48,307 nucleotides of DNA from Lachnospiraceae bacterium (GTDB lineage Bacteria; Bacillota; Clostridia; Lachnospirales; Lachnospiraceae): the NCBI GenBank assembly GCA_022790855.1, contig JAAVYA010000011.1, forward strand, positions 1-48,307. The letters are read 5' to 3'. The notes under the pieces are model-generated. The model saw only the letters and a list, made by a program, of their open reading frames with translations. It did no database searches and had not been told where the DNA came from. Of this stretch, positions 1 to 7,291 are shown piece after piece. How positions within the stretch are numbered: position 1 is the stretch's first letter; every line of letters begins with the position of its first letter. The position numbers and the translations under genes are program-made.

Positions 1-652
1 CTTTTTCGATCCTCTGTCCACCGACTCCGTACTTCGGGTTGTAGCCGAAGGTGTTCACATATTTCAGAAGATCGGGCCGCTCGTCGTCCATGGCTCTGCA
101 TACCTCAAAAAGTGCCTTCACGTCGTCGATCGCCCGGTGGGTGTTCTTTACCTTGTCCCCCAGATTGTAGGCCGCGATCGCGTTCTCCAGTTTGTGCGGG
201 TAGTCCCTCCGGTCTTTGTACACCGTCAGGCTGTCCAGATAGTCGCAGTCTTTCAAAAGTTGCAGCGCGTCGTCTCCATACCGGCCGAGCATTTCCTGAG
301 TGAATGAAAGATCAAATTGTGCATTGTGGGCCACCAGAAGGACGGGCCCGCAGGTCAAAAACTCGAAGGCGAAGGCTGCTGCAGCGTTGTATTCAGTCAC
401 GCCGCTGGCTTCCAGCTGTTCGTCCGTGATCCCGGTCAGCTCTGTGATCTTTTCGGGGATCCGCTGTCCGTCTGGCAGTTTTATGAGCATGTCAGCGCGG
501 CCCGCTGTGTAGAGGGTGCCGTCACCTGCCCGCTCGATCCTGATTGCTGCCAGCTCTATGATCCGGCAGGTTTTGGCGTCGAGGCCGGTTGTCTCCACGT
601 CGAAGAACACGACGGCCTTATATTTCCTGAATACTTCCCGGAGATTATTCAC
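1..652 (-). CDS. DnaQ-family 3'-5' exonuclease (partial, runs off the left edge)
   Basis: The protein would remove nucleotides from DNA 3' ends, as in the epsilon subunit of DNA polymerase III. All three exonuclease motifs of the DEDDh class are visible: FDVETTGL near residue 19 (ExoI), HNAQFDLSF near residue 115 (ExoII) and HRAIDDV near residue 175 (ExoIII). The start is a GTG at 652-650, nine bases after GGAAAGGAGG, and it overlaps the end of the upstream gene by 8 bases, so translation is probably coupled. At least 217 residues lie in the window and the 3' end is missing. Such stand-alone exonucleases are common on phages and conjugative elements. The role in the element is unknown. The family assignment is firm. 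Confidence 0.85.
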   Translation of the reverse strand, partial: MNNLREVFRKYKAVVFFDVETTGLDAKTCRIIELAAIRIERAGDGTLYTAGRADMLIKLPDGQRIPEKITELTGITDEQLEASGVTEYNAAAAFAFEFLTCGPVLLVAHNAQFDLSFTQEMLGRYGDDALQLLKDCDYLDSLTVYKDRRDYPHKLENAIAAYNLGDKVKNTHRAIDDVKALFEVCRAMDDERPDLLKYVNTFGYNPKYGVGGQRIEK

Positions 653-1997
653 GATCGGCGGCCTCCTTTCCGAGTGTCAGTGTCAGTGAAGTGGTGGCGG
701 CGAGCTTTAGCTGCTCCATGCCGCGCCTCATGGCCTCGGCTGCTATGTTGATCTGCGCCAGCTGTGAGGCAATCGGGATCGCCACTTTGATTTCTGCCTC
801 GCTGGCATTGTAGGCCAGACTTTGGAAGCTGAGCGCGTCCTGCCCGCCTGCGGCTGTGTATATGTCTGTCAGTACCTTGGCAAGTGTCAGCCGGATCATG
901 CCCGGCAGCGTGTCAGGAAGGGGGAAGGGCCAGTCCTTTGTGATATCCGTCATGGTGTCTTTATGCTCCAGTTTTTCGGCGTTAGCCTTGATCTCATTCT
1001 TGATTTCCTGCGGCGCGTCGCTCAGATCGGCGGCTTCGTCGTCCAGATCGTCCAGAGATCCAGAGTCGCCAGAGTATCGAATTAAAGCGGAGCGGAAGCC
1101 CACGTCCCAGGGCACATTCGCACGGGAGTAGTGGCCGCTGAAGAAGAACACACCAGCGTTCGCACCGTTGTTCCAGCCGCCCCCGCGGATCACGATCCTT
1201 TCGCCGTCAGTGTCCAGCCAGAAGTAGTCCGTGCCCTCATATCCGGGCGCAGGATAGAGGCCGAGCTCGATCAGCTTCTCCGGGACTTCCAGCGCCGAGG
1301 TGTTCAGATCGGTGAATTGTACGCCGTCGTAGTCTTTGCCCTCCGGTGCTATCGGTTGGAGCTTGATCTCGCCGTCCTCTACGTTGTAGTAGACGGGATC
1401 GCCGTCGGCTGTGTAGATCGCTTTCCACTCCTTTGAGTCTCTGGACTGATCCGCGCCTGCTGCTGCCTCGTTTCCCGGTATCACCTGCACCTTGCCGTCT
1501 ATGAAGCGGATCCCGCCGACGTGTTCCCAGACATTGCCGCACATGTCGGCAACTCCTTCGGCTGTGTGGTTGTGGTTCCATGTCACCGGGCCGGAGCCGG
1601 TCAGGGTTTTACTGCTGCCGCTGTTGTCTTTGTATGTAGTGCCGGTTTCCTCCGGGTGGCTGTGGCTCTTTCCGCAGTCAGTGTTTCCACGGGGGAGGGT
1701 GCCGTTTTTGCGGCTCTGGTGTGCCAGGGCGGCCCATTCGTCGTTTGTCAGAAGGTGCCAGCCGGGGCCTTTGCTTTCGCAGAGCCGGATCGCCTCGTCG
1801 TGGTTGATATTTACGGCGGGCTGCTGGTAGGGCATGGAGTGGGGCACGCCCCCGATCAGGGTGTTGGGGTACTTGCTGATCGCGTACTCCTTCACGGCCT
1901 TGCCTCTGATTTCTGCCGGGAGGCCCAGCTCGTCCGGTGTGAATACCACCATAATGTCCGGGATCCCTTTTCTGTCAAAAATAACCTCGTTTCTCAT
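645..1997 (-). CDS. FGE/C-type-lectin-fold protein, probable DGR target protein
   Basis: This 450-residue protein has the formylglycine-generating-enzyme (SUMF1) fold: an N-terminal part with NINHDEAIRLCE near residue 63, MCGNVWEHVGG near 153, and RGGGWNNGANAGVF followed by GFRSALIRY at 271-308. That last segment is the signature of the variable region of DGR target proteins, whose ligand-binding face is diversified by mutagenic retrohoming. Residues 284-290 are encoded by a run of NNC codons, which is what AAC codons become after adenine-specific mutagenesis. Unlike classic targets, which end just after the variable region, this one continues for about 140 residues of acidic, then alanine-rich helical sequence. 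The ATG overlaps the stop of the upstream zinc-ribbon frame (ATGA). The enzymatic function of real FGE is unlikely; a binding protein is more probable. Confidence 0.85.
   Translation of the reverse strand: MRNEVIFDRKGIPDIMVVFTPDELGLPAEIRGKAVKEYAISKYPNTLIGGVPHSMPYQQPAVNINHDEAIRLCESKGPGWHLLTNDEWAALAHQSRKNGTLPRGNTDCGKSHSHPEETGTTYKDNSGSSKTLTGSGPVTWNHNHTAEGVADMCGNVWEHVGGIRFIDGKVQVIPGNEAAAGADQSRDSKEWKAIYTADGDPVYYNVEDGEIKLQPIAPEGKDYDGVQFTDLNTSALEVPEKLIELGLYPAPGYEGTDYFWLDTDGERIVIRGGGWNNGANAGVFFFSGHYSRANVPWDVGFRSALIRYSGDSGSLDDLDDEAADLSDAPQEIKNEIKANAEKLEHKDTMTDITKDWPFPLPDTLPGMIRLTLAKVLTDIYTAAGGQDALSFQSLAYNASEAEIKVAIPIASQLAQINIAAEAMRRGMEQLKLAATTSLTLTLGKEAADRE
1074..1193 (-). other. Putative DGR variable region (VR)
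   Basis: Codons 269-308 of the lectin-fold protein. The reading strand has seven consecutive codons TTC TTC TTC AGC GGC CAC TAC (1128-1148), then CCC and GAC further on. All end in C and all can derive from AAC by changes at its two adenines, while the flanking codons for GWNNGAN and VGFRSAL look conserved. No template repeat with matching flanks was found in the window, so it would lie to the left of position 1 or elsewhere in the genome. Confidence 0.7.
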
Positions 1998-2149
1998 GTG
2001 TTTGCTCCTTTCGGTTGGATCCTGCGTGGCTGCTTATACTTTGCCCGGCACCGCGGGCAGAGATAGCCATACCACGGGATCGTCGCTTGTTTGCTTATAT
2101 TCCATTCCAGCCCGCACTCGCGGCATGTCTCATAGCGTGCGCCGCTTAT
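1994..2149 (-). CDS. Small zinc-ribbon protein without a standard start codon
   Basis: A 51-codon frame reads YETCRECGLEWNIS near its start and LCPRCRAKYKQ near residue 30, so two CxxC pairs are spaced as in a zinc ribbon. Its TGA overlaps the ATG of the lectin-fold gene as ATGA, and AAAGGAG lies inside its 3' end, which argues that the frame is a real member of this packed operon. There is no ATG, GTG or TTG before the first cysteine pair. The frame opens after a TAA inside the previous gene, and an ATA overlapping that gene's TAA (ATAA at 2149-2146) is the most natural restart point. Non-canonical initiation, coupling or a frameshift from the previous gene are all possible. Probably DNA- or RNA-binding; function unknown. 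Confidence 0.5.
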   Translation of the reverse strand: MSGARYETCRECGLEWNISKQATIPWYGYLCPRCRAKYKQPRRIQPKGANT

Positions 2150-2322
2150 GCGCCGGGCATGAGTACGGGCTCGCGCCGGTCTATGTGCGTCAGGTCTGCT
2201 GCCAGCTGCGCGGCTTCTTTGGCGGCGTCCAGCTCCGCGCGTTCTTTACAGTCGCAACGCTCGCCGGGATCCAAATTGCAGCCGCAATTCGGACATACGC
2301 GGTACGGTTTAGATTTGCTCAT
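2146..2322 (-). CDS. 58-residue zinc-ribbon protein
   Basis: The ATG at 2322 follows GGAGG with a seven-base spacer. The product begins MSKSKPYRVCPNCGCNLD and continues ERCDCKERAE, giving a CPNCGC knuckle and a CDC pair that could bind one zinc ion. The remaining residues form an alanine-rich helix. It sits between the 269-residue unknown gene and the second zinc-ribbon frame, in the same direction. Small zinc-ribbon proteins of this kind are frequent in phages and mobile elements. The function is unknown. Confidence 0.7.
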   Translation of the reverse strand: MSKSKPYRVCPNCGCNLDPGERCDCKERAELDAAKEAAQLAADLTHIDRREPVLMPGA

Positions 2323-2333
2323 GTGTCCACCTC

Positions 2334-3143
2334 CTATCCAGCAGCGGCGGCCAGCAGCTTATCACAGAGTTGCTGCTCCAGTCGTCGCCGGTATTTTTTG
2401 CGCACACGGTACTTTTTAGCGTGCTTGTAGTAGTGCCACCATTTCGGGTGATCGTTTGCTTTGTAGAGCATGGCGTCTATGCACCTGCCAGCGATCCGGG
2501 CCACGATCCTGCCCGCCGCCTTGGCCGATCGTTTGATCCCAGCCCACGCCTCCCTTGCAGCGTTGACAAGCGCCTCGAAAAAGCGTAGCACTGCCGGTTG
2601 TAGGGCTTCCAGAATAGCCGCGGCCGTGTTCGGTGTGATCGTGAGGTTCAGCTCCATGCTGGGCGGGCTCCGAAGCTCTGGGAGGTTCAGCTCAGGAGGG
2701 GAGAAGCGCGGAAGCGTCAGCTCTGTGATCTGTCCGGTGAAGCGTTTCCCGTCAATATACAGAGCGCTGGGCGCTGGGCATTTATCTGTTTCCTGTTGCT
2801 GATCTGCCAGGTGTTCCATAGGCCCCGGTGGAAATGCCGTCGAGCCGTCCAGCAGGTTGTAGCCGTTCTCGTAGTGCCAGCGGATCCCTGCCGCCAGCTC
2901 TGCCACGGTCATGTCCTCGCCGAAGTGTCCGCAGTAGTAGCCATTTAGCATAACAGCGTTTGGATCCTGCTCCAGTATCTTGCGGGCCTGCTCCAGATCC
3001 TCCGGCTCGAAGGTGTCGTTGTCATTGTTCAGCCATACCGCCTGAGCGTTCCAGCTCCGGCCGGTTTTCCAGACGATTACCCACGCGATCCCGTCGCGGA
3101 TCTCGTTGGCCCATTCTTTTGCGATCGTGTTTATTGCTGCCAT
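2334..3143 (-). CDS. Unknown mobile-element protein, 269 residues
   Basis: I do not recognise this protein. The N-terminal half is mixed and hydrophilic (IAWVIVWKTGRSWNAQAVWL near residue 18, GIRWHYENGYNLLDG near 87). Residues 125-160 form a proline-rich repeat-like stretch (LTLPRFSPPELNLPELRSPP), and the C-terminal third is helical and strongly basic (HAKKYRVRKKYRRRLEQQ), which suggests nucleic-acid or membrane-surface contact. The start has AAGGAGG upstream within the preceding gene, which it overlaps by 13 bases. GC-rich codon use matches the neighbours on this element. Confidence 0.65.
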   Translation of the reverse strand: MAAINTIAKEWANEIRDGIAWVIVWKTGRSWNAQAVWLNNDNDTFEPEDLEQARKILEQDPNAVMLNGYYCGHFGEDMTVAELAAGIRWHYENGYNLLDGSTAFPPGPMEHLADQQQETDKCPAPSALYIDGKRFTGQITELTLPRFSPPELNLPELRSPPSMELNLTITPNTAAAILEALQPAVLRFFEALVNAAREAWAGIKRSAKAAGRIVARIAGRCIDAMLYKANDHPKWWHYYKHAKKYRVRKKYRRRLEQQLCDKLLAAAAG

Positions 3144-3406
3144 GGTTCTGCCTCCTTTCTGGCATGAACGACGGTGAAAAGATCGTCAATCTCATGCCGG
3201 GTGATGTATGTATCTGTTTTATCCAGTCCGAGGAAATGGAGCAGAGGATCCTCCCCGTCAAGTGAATAGCTGGTAGCGGCCACGGCGTTGAGCCGGTAGA
3301 CCATTACTTCGATAATGCAGGGGAGGTTATCAGCCTCCAGTGTGGCCGGAAACGACGACTTGCATAATAGCTCCGCGCCGTATTGAAAACCGTTTATTTT
3401 TGCCAT
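3131..3406 (-). CDS. Unknown small protein of the element, 91 residues
   Basis: Begins MAKINGFQYGAELLCKSSFP with AAAGGA about ten bases before the ATG. No known domain is visible. The middle part has a hydrophobic strand-like segment (PCIIEVMVYRLNAVAATSY) and the end is acidic. The 3' end overlaps the next gene, whose ribosome binding site it contains, so it is a coupled member of the minus-strand operon. Confidence 0.6.
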   Translation of the reverse strand: MAKINGFQYGAELLCKSSFPATLEADNLPCIIEVMVYRLNAVAATSYSLDGEDPLLHFLGLDKTDTYITRHEIDDLFTVVHARKEAEPWQQ

Positions 3407-3430
3407 GGTGGTGTATTCCTTTCTTTCTGG

Positions 3431-3706
3431 TTAGCTTGTGACAGTTTCAGGGCTTTTCTGTTCGTCTTTGACTTTTCGCCCTCTGCACTTGAAGCTCTGC
3501 TGGAGGCGATACTGGGCCAGCGTTGCACTGTACCCTTGCCGCATGTTGTTGTCGAGTTTCCCAGTGTCGCCGCGTTTCAGCTCTTTGTAGATAGTCGCCA
3601 CATGCACACCGAGGGTGTCGGCTATGTCCTGCGGGCGTTCTCCTTTCAGATAGTGGGACTCCAGTTTCTCGCGATCGGCCAGCGTCAAATATCGGTAGTT
3701 TCTCAC
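3431..3706 (-). CDS. Helix-turn-helix DNA-binding protein
   Basis: A 91-residue protein with an HTH at residues 5-45 (YLTLADREKLESHYLKGERP, then DIADTLGVHVATIYKELKRG), the type found in IS30-like transposase N-termini and in small phage regulators. No catalytic domain follows; the tail is basic (KCRGRKVKDEQK). The start is a GTG at 3706 after an excellent AAGGAGGTGAGAAC site. It is the first well-supported gene of the minus-strand element operon, so it may be its regulator. Confidence 0.75.
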   Translation of the reverse strand: MRNYRYLTLADREKLESHYLKGERPQDIADTLGVHVATIYKELKRGDTGKLDNNMRQGYSATLAQYRLQQSFKCRGRKVKDEQKSPETVTS

Positions 3707-4026
3707 GTTCTCACCTCCTTGTGATTTGGTTTCATGCCACGGCCATTTTGTAAAATCTGCATTTTTCGGGCGTGTACTTTTCCACCGGTTTTCACGCGCT
3801 CCGGCTGGCGTCTTTTTTCTGGGCCGCCCTGACCGTATCGACTTTCACATTAAAAGCCGCAAACTTGTTGAACGACATGGAACCTTTTAGAGCGTTGATG
3901 TTCTCCACCGCTGCCCGGTTTTCACCTTAAAAACCGAACTTAAAACTTGTCAGCCTACACCGATAAATACAGACTTTATAAAATGGCCGTTTCTTGGCCT
4001 TTTTGCTGTTTTTAGGTAAAAAAATA
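3707..4026. other. Element/core junction region
   Basis: This stretch separates the GC-rich element from the tRNA promoter. It contains a perfect 11-bp direct repeat CCGGTTTTCAC (3785-3795 and 3915-3925) and a 10-bp inverted repeat CGGCCATTTT/AAAATGGCCG (3740-3749 and 3980-3989). Composition drops sharply to AT-rich after about 3930. One small minus-strand frame is listed separately. The repeats could mark an element end, an operator or an origin; I cannot decide. Confidence 0.4.
3792..3878 (-). CDS. Possible 28-residue small protein
   Basis: The frame reads MSFNKFAAFNVKVDTVRAAQ and ends KKDASRSA, with AAAAGG four bases before the ATG; an alternative GTG start at 3908 would add ten residues. 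After its TGA the same frame continues open for a further 19 codons. Composition and position upstream of the HTH gene fit a small element gene, but length makes this weak. Confidence 0.3.
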   Translation of the reverse strand: MSFNKFAAFNVKVDTVRAAQKKDASRSA

Positions 4027-4058
4027 ATGCGTCGGGAGGCTTTCGCTTCCCTTCGCAT
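4027..4058. terminator. Hairpin between element and tRNA promoter
   Basis: ATGCG, then GGGAGGC with a TTTC loop and GCTTCCC, then CGCAT, forms a 12-bp interrupted stem. On the minus strand the stem is followed by ATTATTTTTTT, so it can act as a terminator for transcription coming from the tRNA side and insulates the two regions. Confidence 0.55.
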
Positions 4059-4101
4059 TTAATATTAAACTTTTCAAAATGGAGAAATTTTTAATTTTTT
4101 C

Positions 4102-4130
4102 TTGACATTTTGGAGAAAAGAAGATAGAAT
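4102..4130 (+). promoter_or_regulatory. Sigma-A promoter of the tRNA array
   Basis: TTGACA at 4102-4107, a 17-base spacer and TAGAAT at 4125-4130, 25 bases before the first tRNA. This is a near-consensus housekeeping promoter. Confidence 0.8.
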
Positions 4131-4155
4131 AATACTGTTGTCGGTAACGGCATAG

Positions 4156-4228
<73 letters not shown>

Positions 4229-4231
4229 TCC

Positions 4232-4302
4232 GCGGGTGTAGTTCAATGGTAGAACACCAGCCTTCCAAGCTGGATACGTGGGTTCGATTCCCATCACCCG
4301 CT
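4232..4302 (+). tRNA. tRNA-Gly (TCC)
   Basis: A 71-base cloverleaf with acceptor GCGGGTG/CACCCGC, anticodon stem CCAGC/GCTGG, loop CTTCCAA (anticodon TCC) and a T arm containing GGTTCGATTCC. CCA is not encoded. It starts three bases after tRNA-Phe. Confidence 0.95.
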
Positions 4303-4327
4303 TTGTTATGGAATTTCATATAGATGT

Positions 4328-4400
4328 GCGCGAGTGGCTCAGTTGGTGGAGCGCGACCTTGCCAAGGTCGAGGCCGCGGGTTCGAGTCCCGTCTCGCGCT
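4328..4400 (+). tRNA. tRNA-Gly (GCC)
   Basis: A 73-base cloverleaf with acceptor GCGCGAG/CTCGCGC, anticodon stem CGACC/GGTCG, loop TTGCCAA (anticodon GCC) and T loop TTCGAGT. It ends the three-tRNA array; CCA is not encoded. Confidence 0.95.
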
Positions 4401-4411
4401 TTTGTGAGAAG

Positions 4412-4452
4412 TAAGGAAATCTTGATCAGTACAAAGGTTTCCTTATTTTTTT
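4412..4452 (+). terminator. Rho-independent terminator of the tRNA array
   Basis: TAAGGAAA (4412-4419) pairs with TTTCCTTA (4438-4445) and is followed by a run of T residues. Confidence 0.75.
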
Positions 4453-4553
4453 ATATAAAACTCCATAGTAAAAAGGATAAAAGTGTGATAAAATACTTGC
4501 AATTAACTTACTAATTTTTGGGTATATCACAGTAGTGGACTGAGGAGCACAAA

Positions 4554-7280
4554 ATGAAAAATAAAATCATTGCAGGAATTATCACAATTTGTTTGACGGC
4601 ATCCTCTTTTTCCGGCCTTGTACAGGCTCAAGCGCCGGAAGCAGAGCATGACAAAAAGCCGCAGCTGCGGATATCAAAGGAGAACTCTTCCGAAGAGGAA
4701 GCCTATGCAGAACCCGGAGGGTATCATCAGGTGCCCTTTGATATGCCTTTGGTAGATGAAGACGGCGGCGGGCTACGCACTTACAGGGGCGCTATTCCGT
4801 CAAAGTACGATAACCGCGCCAAATTACCGGCAGTCAGAAATCAAACTCCATATCAGACCTGCTGGGCCTTTGCGGCTATGGCGGCGGCGGAGAGCAGTCT
4901 GATTTTTCAGAATAAAAAAGTGAACGGCGCCACCGTAGGTAGGGGGATAGATTTATCAGAATATCAGCTGACCCGTTTTCACTATAACAATGTAGACGAC
5001 CCACTGAAAAATACCACCGGGGATAAAACCATTGGAATGTATTATGGAAGGGATATCCGGGGAATGGAATACCTTGAGCTGGGAGGCAACAATATGTTTG
5101 CTACCTGGACAATGGCCGGTTGGAAAGCCGGGGCGTATGAATCGGCGGCGCCTTATTCCAATATTAAAGCTACGGCAGGGGTATTGAAAAGCAGCCTGGC
5201 GAACCAGAATAAGGTACATATGCAGAACGCATATTGGATTTCTATTGAGCAGCCCAATCTAATCAAGCAGATGATTATGGAATACGGCGCGGTAGCTTCT
5301 GGTTACTCTGAGGGTGCTTTAGCGTATAATAAGAATACAAACGCTTATTTTTCCGGTACTATGGCTGAGGATTATGATACGAGGAGTCAATTTGGCGGCC
5401 ATGCGATTGCAATTGTAGGCTGGGACGACAATTATAGCCGGAATAATTTTAATGAAGGCTGTAGGCCCAAAAAGAATGGAGCCTGGCTGATCCGCAATAG
5501 CTGGGGAACGATGCGGGAGAAGGACGGATATTTCTGGATGTCCTATGAAGAGCCTACCATGGACGATATGGCTATGGTATTTGATTTTGAAGATGCGGAT
5601 AATTACGATTATAATTATCAGTATGACGGCAGCTGCGGTATTGGAATGTTAGATAATCTTCAGTATAACAGCATTGCAAATGTGTATGAGGTGAAAGGGG
5701 CGGATATGCAGCTTCTGGAGGCGGTCTCTATTGGGCTGGCCAGTACTGATATTTCCTATTCTCTGCAGATTTATATGGATCCCCAGGAGGGGGATCCTCG
5801 CAGCGGAACACCCATGCTTTCCACGCCCCAGAAGGGAAAGGAAACATTTGTGGGGTACCATACCATCCGGTTAAAAGAGCCGGTGGAACTGAAAAAGGGA
5901 CATAGCTTTTCTGTTGTGTTTACTTTTAGCAGCCCGGCCGATGTGTTTGTAGAATCCACATATCAGAACGGAGGGTGGATCCGCTTTGTTGCAGATACAG
6001 AGGAAGGACAAAGCTTCGTGATAGATCCGGACGGTTATGTGGAAGATTTGGATATGTATTACGGAGATTCCTGCTGCGCAAGAATCAAAGCATTTACCAG
6101 GGCGGTTACAAAAAAGGTGACGAAGGCATCTCCGGGGAAGAGTGGAAACTATACATATTATGTGGACGGTCAGAAACTAAGATCCGGAACAATCAGCGCA
6201 CCTTCCAAAATAAAGCTGTCCTATACCCAGTCACATGCAACCGGCTCGGTCAATCGTCCTACGGTAAAGGGAGTATATGACAAAAGCGGAAAACTGATTT
6301 TCTCCAGTAATTATTCTGTTACTTACAGCAATAAAAATTCCAAACTTCCCGGCACCTACAACGTTACGGTAAAATTTAAAGGGAGCCTATATACGGGAAG
6401 TCTTAAGTCAAGCTACAAACTGATGGTGTATCCTGCTGAAAAACTAAAAGCCGCTTCCACAAGGAACACCATAAAGGTAAGCTGGGCAAGAAACAGCAAG
6501 GCGGACGGCTATTATGTATATGCCGCAGCAACAAAGTCCGGCGCATACCGTAAGATTGCCACCATAAGAAGTAATAGCACCACGTCATATACCTACAAGA
6601 AATTACAAGGGGCAAAGAATTATTTCTTTAAAATAAAATCTTATAAAAAGATTGGAAGTAAAACCTATACCAGCGCTTATTCCAATATTTTATATGGCGC
6701 CACGAAGCCTGGAAATATAAAGAATTTTAAGACAAAAGGGCAGACGACTACGACTGTGAAGCTGTCTTGGAACAAAGTAAGCGGTTCCTCTGGATATCAG
6801 GTGTACCGTTATGATGCTTCCTCTAAAAAATGGAAGAAGGTTGCAACTTTAAACTATAAAACCCTGAGATATACCGATCAAAAGCTGAAGTCCGGAACTA
6901 CGCAGAAATATAAAGTCAGGGCTTATCGGAAAAATGGCAGCTATGCGGCATACGGCGCTTTTTCCGATGTGATAACTGCCAGTACGAAGCCAGATCAAGT
7001 AACGTCCTTTAAAGCGGTTGCGAAAGGTAAAGAAACCATAAAGTTGTCCTGGCAAAAAGTAAGAGGCGCAAGCGGTTATCAGATTTATATATATGACAAG
7101 AAACGGAATAAGTATGTAAAGGCAGCTACGGTTTCCAAAGGCAGTATAGAGAGCAAGACCTTTGGTTCATTGAAGAAAAACACCACATATCAGTATAAAG
7201 TGAGAGCCTATCGGAAGATTGGGAAAACGATGTACTATGGAACATATTCTGATGTTAGAAGTGTTCGCACCAAAAAATAA
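4554..7280 (+). CDS. Secreted C1 (papain-like) peptidase with FN3 domains
   Basis: A 908-residue exported protein. Residues 1-26 are a signal peptide (basic start, then a hydrophobic core, ending VQAQA). The papain-fold domain has its nucleophile in QTCWAFAAM (C103), the histidine in GHAIAIVGWDD (H283) and the asparagine in LIRNSWGT (N315). A beta-rich, lectin-like domain follows to about residue 530, then a linker domain. Three fibronectin type III repeats start near residues 627, 717 and 811 (KVSWARNSKADGYYVY, KLSWNKVSGSSGYQVY and KLSWQKVRGASGYQIY). There is no LPXTG motif or transmembrane tail, so the protein is secreted or held by the C-terminal repeats. GAGGAG precedes the ATG. The substrate is unknown; extracellular protein degradation or surface processing is likely. 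Confidence 0.88.
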   Translation: MKNKIIAGIITICLTASSFSGLVQAQAPEAEHDKKPQLRISKENSSEEEAYAEPGGYHQVPFDMPLVDEDGGGLRTYRGAIPSKYDNRAKLPAVRNQTPYQTCWAFAAMAAAESSLIFQNKKVNGATVGRGIDLSEYQLTRFHYNNVDDPLKNTTGDKTIGMYYGRDIRGMEYLELGGNNMFATWTMAGWKAGAYESAAPYSNIKATAGVLKSSLANQNKVHMQNAYWISIEQPNLIKQMIMEYGAVASGYSEGALAYNKNTNAYFSGTMAEDYDTRSQFGGHAIAIVGWDDNYSRNNFNEGCRPKKNGAWLIRNSWGTMREKDGYFWMSYEEPTMDDMAMVFDFEDADNYDYNYQYDGSCGIGMLDNLQYNSIANVYEVKGADMQLLEAVSIGLASTDISYSLQIYMDPQEGDPRSGTPMLSTPQKGKETFVGYHTIRLKEPVELKKGHSFSVVFTFSSPADVFVESTYQNGGWIRFVADTEEGQSFVIDPDGYVEDLDMYYGDSCCARIKAFTRAVTKKVTKASPGKSGNYTYYVDGQKLRSGTISAPSKIKLSYTQSHATGSVNRPTVKGVYDKSGKLIFSSNYSVTYSNKNSKLPGTYNVTVKFKGSLYTGSLKSSYKLMVYPAEKLKAASTRNTIKVSWARNSKADGYYVYAAATKSGAYRKIATIRSNSTTSYTYKKLQGAKNYFFKIKSYKKIGSKTYTSAYSNILYGATKPGNIKNFKTKGQTTTTVKLSWNKVSGSSGYQVYRYDASSKKWKKVATLNYKTLRYTDQKLKSGTTQKYKVRAYRKNGSYAAYGAFSDVITASTKPDQVTSFKAVAKGKETIKLSWQKVRGASGYQIYIYDKKRNKYVKAATVSKGSIESKTFGSLKKNTTYQYKVRAYRKIGKTMYYGTYSDVRSVRTKK

Positions 7281-7291
7281 AGGAGACGGGA

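Noticed and set aside
112..3724. Many plus-strand open frames over the GC-rich element
   Set aside because: They are antisense shadows of the minus-strand genes caused by high GC; low-complexity Ser/Arg/Pro content and no ribosome binding sites.
1..4000. A template repeat or reverse transcriptase of the DGR within the window
   Set aside because: No second copy of the variable-region flanks and no reverse transcriptase motif was found; they must lie outside if they exist.
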